From: B46-G9 sp964581175
GTDB taxonomy: Bacteria; Desulfobacterota; DSM-4660; Desulfatiglandales; Desulfatiglandaceae
NCBI GenBank assembly: GCA_964581175.1
Contig: CAZONI010000001.1
Coordinates: 66,025-130,024 of the forward strand
DNA length: 64,000 bases
Reading direction: 5' to 3'
The notes under the pieces were generated by a model that worked only from the letters and a program-made list of their open reading frames with translations, did not search any database and had not been told where the DNA came from. The position numbers were made by a program, and so were the translations under genes. This document shows, piece by piece, positions 60,876-64,000 of the stretch (positions within the stretch are counted from its first letter, which is position 1; every line of letters begins with the position of its first letter).

Positions 60876-62261
60876 CTATTCTGTTTTGATATCAGGATGG
60901 TCGGCAAGGAAGCGGTAGAGTGTTGCCCGCCCCACCCCAAGCATACGGGCAGCCTTGGCCTTGTTTCCGCCTGCCCGGATCAATGCTTCCAGAACACTCT
61001 CCCTATCCAGCTTTCGGCGAGGGCCGCACAAAGCCCTGTTTTCCCGCCACTCTCTCAGCTCTGCCGGCAGGTGCTCCAGGTCTATGGCCCGGTCCTTGGC
61101 CTTGAGGAGGGCAAACCTCAGGGCACTCTGGAGTTCACGGACATTACCAGGCCAGGGATACTCCACCATTAAGGCGAGGGCATCCGGGGACACTTGCCGG
61201 ACATGCTGGCCCTCTTTCAATTCCGTTTGGAGAAAATGGTTCACCAGGAGGGGAATATCATCCTTCCGCTCCCTGAGCGCGGGAATGGCAACAGGAACGA
61301 CCCGAATCCGGTAATATAAATCCTTCCGAAAGCGCCCATTGGCCACTTCCCGGGCCAGGTCCCTGTTGGTTGCGCTGATGATGCGCACATCTACGGAGAC
61401 GCTTTTTTCGCCTCCTACCCGCTCAAATGTTCCTTCCTGGAGAACTCTCAAGAGCTTTACCTGTACCGTCTTCGGAAGATCGCCAATCTCATCCAGGAAG
61501 AGGGTTCCGCCGTCGGCCAGTTCAAACCTGCCCTTCTTGTCCCGTATGGCCCCGGTAAATGCGCCTTTCACGTGTCCGAAGAGCTCACTCTCGAGCAATC
61601 CCTCGGGAAGAGCGGCACAGTTCACCGGCACAAAAAGCCTTTCCGCACGCGGTCCTTCATTGTGGATCGCAGCCGCGACGAGCTCTTTGCCGGTCCCGCT
61701 TTCCCCCTGGATGAGAACGGGAACATTTACGTCCGCGACCTCCCTGATGGTCTCAAACAGTTCTCTCATCCTGGGAACTTGCCCCACTATTCCCCTGAAA
61801 CATTGCTCGGTCTTCAGCCGCCTTCGCAGGTGATTCAGTTCCGTCACATCCTCTAACATTACGATGGCGAGGCGGTTTCCATTATGATCGAAGGGTGCGG
61901 CACTGATGAGAAAAGTGAGATCCAGGCAACTGCCGTCCACTACAAACTCCATCCGTGCCCTTTTCCGCTCTATTCGATCACCTGAAACAGCCTTCAAAGC
62001 AGTATTCCGCAGTACACATGACTCGCATTCCTGTGAAAATCCACATCCATCTACGGTCTTAAGCGCGTTGGTGCATTGAATCATATCGCCCACCCGCCGC
62101 ATCAATGCAGCATCTCCGGAACCACCGTACGATCTAAGGAAGAAATCATTGGCCGCGTGGATGCGCCGATCGCTGTCCAGGATCAGAATGGCACATGGAA
62201 TCGCATCAAAAAGAGTTTTCAGAAACGCTTTACTATCTAGCAGTTGAGTGATTGCTTCCAT
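60876..62261 (-). CDS. Sigma-54-dependent activator with Cys-motif PAS sensor
   Basis: The 461-residue protein has an N-terminal PAS domain with four cysteines in the pattern C63-x9-C73-x5-C79-x2-C82 (IQCTNALKTVDGCG; CESC), suited to a redox cluster. A full AAA+ domain follows (GESGTGKELVAAAIH; sigma-54 contact loop GHVKGAFTGA; GGTLFLDEIGDLP) and then a Fis-type helix-turn-helix (NKAKAARMLGVGRATLYRFL). It most likely activates the downstream oxygen-defence run from the sigma-54 promoter. ATG 62261 is chosen; the frame continues to 62294. Confidence 0.92.
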   Translation of the reverse strand: MEAITQLLDSKAFLKTLFDAIPCAILILDSDRRIHAANDFFLRSYGGSGDAALMRRVGDMIQCTNALKTVDGCGFSQECESCVLRNTALKAVSGDRIERKRARMEFVVDGSCLDLTFLISAAPFDHNGNRLAIVMLEDVTELNHLRRRLKTEQCFRGIVGQVPRMRELFETIREVADVNVPVLIQGESGTGKELVAAAIHNEGPRAERLFVPVNCAALPEGLLESELFGHVKGAFTGAIRDKKGRFELADGGTLFLDEIGDLPKTVQVKLLRVLQEGTFERVGGEKSVSVDVRIISATNRDLAREVANGRFRKDLYYRIRVVPVAIPALRERKDDIPLLVNHFLQTELKEGQHVRQVSPDALALMVEYPWPGNVRELQSALRFALLKAKDRAIDLEHLPAELREWRENRALCGPRRKLDRESVLEALIRAGGNKAKAARMLGVGRATLYRFLADHPDIKTE

Positions 62262-62433
62262 GTGTTTCCGGCCTGTTTTACATCCAATCATCAAAGAATA
62301 ACGCGGCGCACCTTTTCATAGAATAGAAACTCCCCTGAAAATCGCATGCCGATTGACGAGAAAAAGCGTGGAAAACAATGATGATATTTGCTGGACTTCT
62401 ATACAGGTAACTTAAGAAAGCGACATGATTTTG

Positions 62434-63246
62434 TCAAGGAAGGGTCCGGTCGCCGCAGAAATTATTGGCTATGATACCCTGGCGTGATAACCCCCAGTCG
62501 TATTTCACGGGGTCATCCCTCGAGTACTCTCGCAGGTTTTCTGTGATCTCAAGGGCAGCGGCAAGGGATGGCGTTCGCCGGGAGGTAAGTTTAAGGGCCG
62601 TTGCTACCTGAAAGATGTGCGTGTCGAGCGGGATAATCAGCTCAGCCGGGTTGATAAAGTCCCAGAGGCCCAGGTCAATATTATCCTTTCTCACCATCCA
62701 CCTGAAAAACATGAACAGCCTCTTGCAGGCGGAGCCTTTCAGGGAGCATGGGACGAGGTAATGCACGCTTTGAAAGGTCTTTGTGATCTCTTCCACAAGC
62801 CCGAGAAATTGACCCGGCCCGTAATGTTGCCGCATAAAACTTCCAAGGGAACCATGCGTCTTGATAATACTCCAGGCAACCTTGAAGAGCCGGTGCATAT
62901 CCGCACCGCGGACGAACCGGTATTGAAAAGATAGGAGTTCTCTTCCCGGGATATCATCAAGCGCAGATATGTAGCAGAGTGGTTCGCCTTTGGCAATTTC
63001 CATAATTCGGTCTATGGCCCTGAAAATTTGCGTGACGCGCCCAAATGCCAGGGAGGAAGCAATGAGCGCCACCAGTTCCTGTTCCACCGGATCTTCAAAC
63101 CCGTACACATATTTGATGGGATCATATTGGAGATACTTTTCATCGTTGTACCGATGATAAAGGGCTTCCAACGCTTCCCGGTTCATTTTTTTCTGTGACA
63201 GAAGAGTCTCCATGGCACAATCAGAGAAGTACCTTTGTCCCCTCAT
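62434..63246 (-). CDS. TIGR02757 (DUF2400) family protein
   Basis: The 270-residue protein has the family signatures YGFEDPVEQELVALIASSLAFGRV and DNIDLGLWDFINPAELIIPLDTHIFQVA, ending in DPVKYDWGLSRQGI. It resembles a HhH-DNA glycosylase-type helical fold, but no function is established. The start is uncertain: ATG 63246 gives the longest form, while 63213 or 63186 would fit the usual N-terminus better. Orientation is the same as the sigma-54 activator, 173 bases away. Confidence 0.85.
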   Translation of the reverse strand: MRGQRYFSDCAMETLLSQKKMNREALEALYHRYNDEKYLQYDPIKYVYGFEDPVEQELVALIASSLAFGRVTQIFRAIDRIMEIAKGEPLCYISALDDIPGRELLSFQYRFVRGADMHRLFKVAWSIIKTHGSLGSFMRQHYGPGQFLGLVEEITKTFQSVHYLVPCSLKGSACKRLFMFFRWMVRKDNIDLGLWDFINPAELIIPLDTHIFQVATALKLTSRRTPSLAAALEITENLREYSRDDPVKYDWGLSRQGIIANNFCGDRTLP

Positions 63247-63366
63247 GTCAAGCCCATTTTCTCAGGTCCTTTATGTATCAGAGAAACGATGAAGGCGTAC
63301 AGAGCAAGCTGGAAGGAATTCTGTGGGAAGCACATAAAAAAATCCTTTTCATTCTAGCCCCCTTCC

Positions 63367-63918
63367 CTAGAGCCCGAGGCCCCTGTACGTTTCACGGTAC
63401 TGCTTGTATTGATAAATGGGCCTCGAATTGTGAACAAGGCTTCTATGAAAATCCACACACCGTTTCTCATATCCCCGCCTCGCGTAGACCACATCACGAT
63501 GGGCCAGCATGGCCCCCCGCTTATTGGGAATATAGAGAAGATTCCGATGGCACTTCTGGCACTGCTGGTTCTTGAAAGAGGCATAGGCAATGCGCCGCTG
63601 CTCCTGGTGGTCATATGCCCCGCCCATAAAATGGACGATAATGTCCTTTATGCCATGTGCCGTCTTTGCATAGAAAAAATTGAACATATCTGCCGGGGCA
63701 GGCAGGTGACAATCCATGCAATCAGCCACAAATCCTTGAGCGTTGTTGGTATGGGTGGAGGTCTTCCAGGTGTTGTAGACAAACTGAATTTCATGGCAGG
63801 ACGCACAGAATTGGGGGCCGAGCAGTGTTGACGCTCCGAACGTAGCAATGATCCTGATCGTATGCTGATGCCATATTTCTTTCGCCGTTGGAATGCAAGG
63901 GAAAAGAGTGCCCCCCAT
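63367..63918 (-). pseudogene. NapC/NirT/NrfH-type multiheme cytochrome c, apparently decayed
   Basis: The frame has three intact heme-binding motifs (CASCH, CMDCH, CQKCH) spaced as in membrane tetraheme quinol dehydrogenases. The fourth site reads CVDFH, losing the second Cys. The N-terminal membrane helix is too short (IIATFGASTLLG), and the expected basic pre-helix sequence (FQRRKKYGISIR, near 63865-63900) is found one frame over, suggesting a frameshift around 63855-63870. That alternative frame stays open to the window edge. Sequencing error cannot be excluded. Confidence 0.7.
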
Positions 63919-64000
63919 CTGAAGACCCGGGATACTGGTCCGGCCGGATCTTCAGGCTGGAGGAGAGGGATTACCGTGCTGTGTGTATCTCGGAACCCTC

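Overview
The window looks like a chromosomal segment of a strictly anaerobic Gram-negative bacterium of the former Deltaproteobacteria (Desulfobacterota; Syntrophobacterales- or Desulfobacterales-like). The evidence is a tungsten-type aldehyde:ferredoxin oxidoreductase, a selenocysteine formate dehydrogenase with hydrogenase-type beta/gamma partners, a nickel CO dehydrogenase, a dense rubrerythrin/rubredoxin/desulfoferrodoxin oxygen-defence cluster, abundant PAS-domain kinases, and several small protein families that I associate with sulfate reducers and syntrophs. G+C is moderate. No rRNA, tRNA, CRISPR array, phage or transposase gene was seen, but several families of short non-coding repeats were.

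Layout. 1-6.1 kb (+): cell envelope and translation genes (end of a SurA-type isomerase, rodZ-like, tyrS, an rpoH-like sigma factor, a TPR lipoprotein and a LolB-like lipoprotein). 6.1-6.5 kb: two adjoining repeat elements. 6.5-9.9 kb: an E1-like enzyme and two ubiquitin-like sulfur-carrier proteins, divergent from AOR. 10-23 kb: housekeeping genes (amidohydrolase, TlpA-like thioredoxin, MEMO-family protein, priA, plsC, mtgA, mazG, cvpA) plus a degenerate kinase and an HD-GYP protein. 23-34 kb: a selenocysteine formate dehydrogenase operon set among three groups of two-component genes. 34-42 kb (+): a ten-gene Mrp/Mbh-like ion-translocating membrane module with three ND2/4/5-type subunits but no hydrogenase catalytic subunits. 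42-48 kb (-): a copper/arsenic/thiol/sulfur-transport group (CopA, CopZ-like, an FMN reductase-ArsC fusion, glutaredoxin, split YeeE).

48-62 kb (-) is one long defence region against oxygen and peroxide. An Rrf2 regulator heads cydAB, a Cys-rich protein, a ferredoxin and a HEAT protein. Beside it lie a flavodiiron protein, rubredoxin, CO dehydrogenase and flavodoxin. Upstream of those is a nine-gene run (two small conserved proteins, a winged-helix protein, rubredoxin, rubrerythrin, thiol peroxidase, desulfoferrodoxin, ferritin, rubredoxin-like protein) that starts at a good sigma-54 promoter. A sigma-54 activator whose PAS sensor carries a four-cysteine motif is encoded just upstream, with repeated putative binding sites between. 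The window ends with a TIGR02757 protein and an apparently decayed NapC-type cytochrome.

The most notable points are: (1) the TGA-containing formate dehydrogenase with a recognisable SECIS hairpin; (2) the sigma-54/Cys-PAS control of the oxygen-defence cluster; (3) two families of palindromic repeats, one beginning exactly at stop codons and one copy abutting the other family; (4) a conserved leader shared by two response-regulator operons; (5) the Mbh-like module without hydrogenase; (6) a natural FMN reductase-arsenate reductase fusion.
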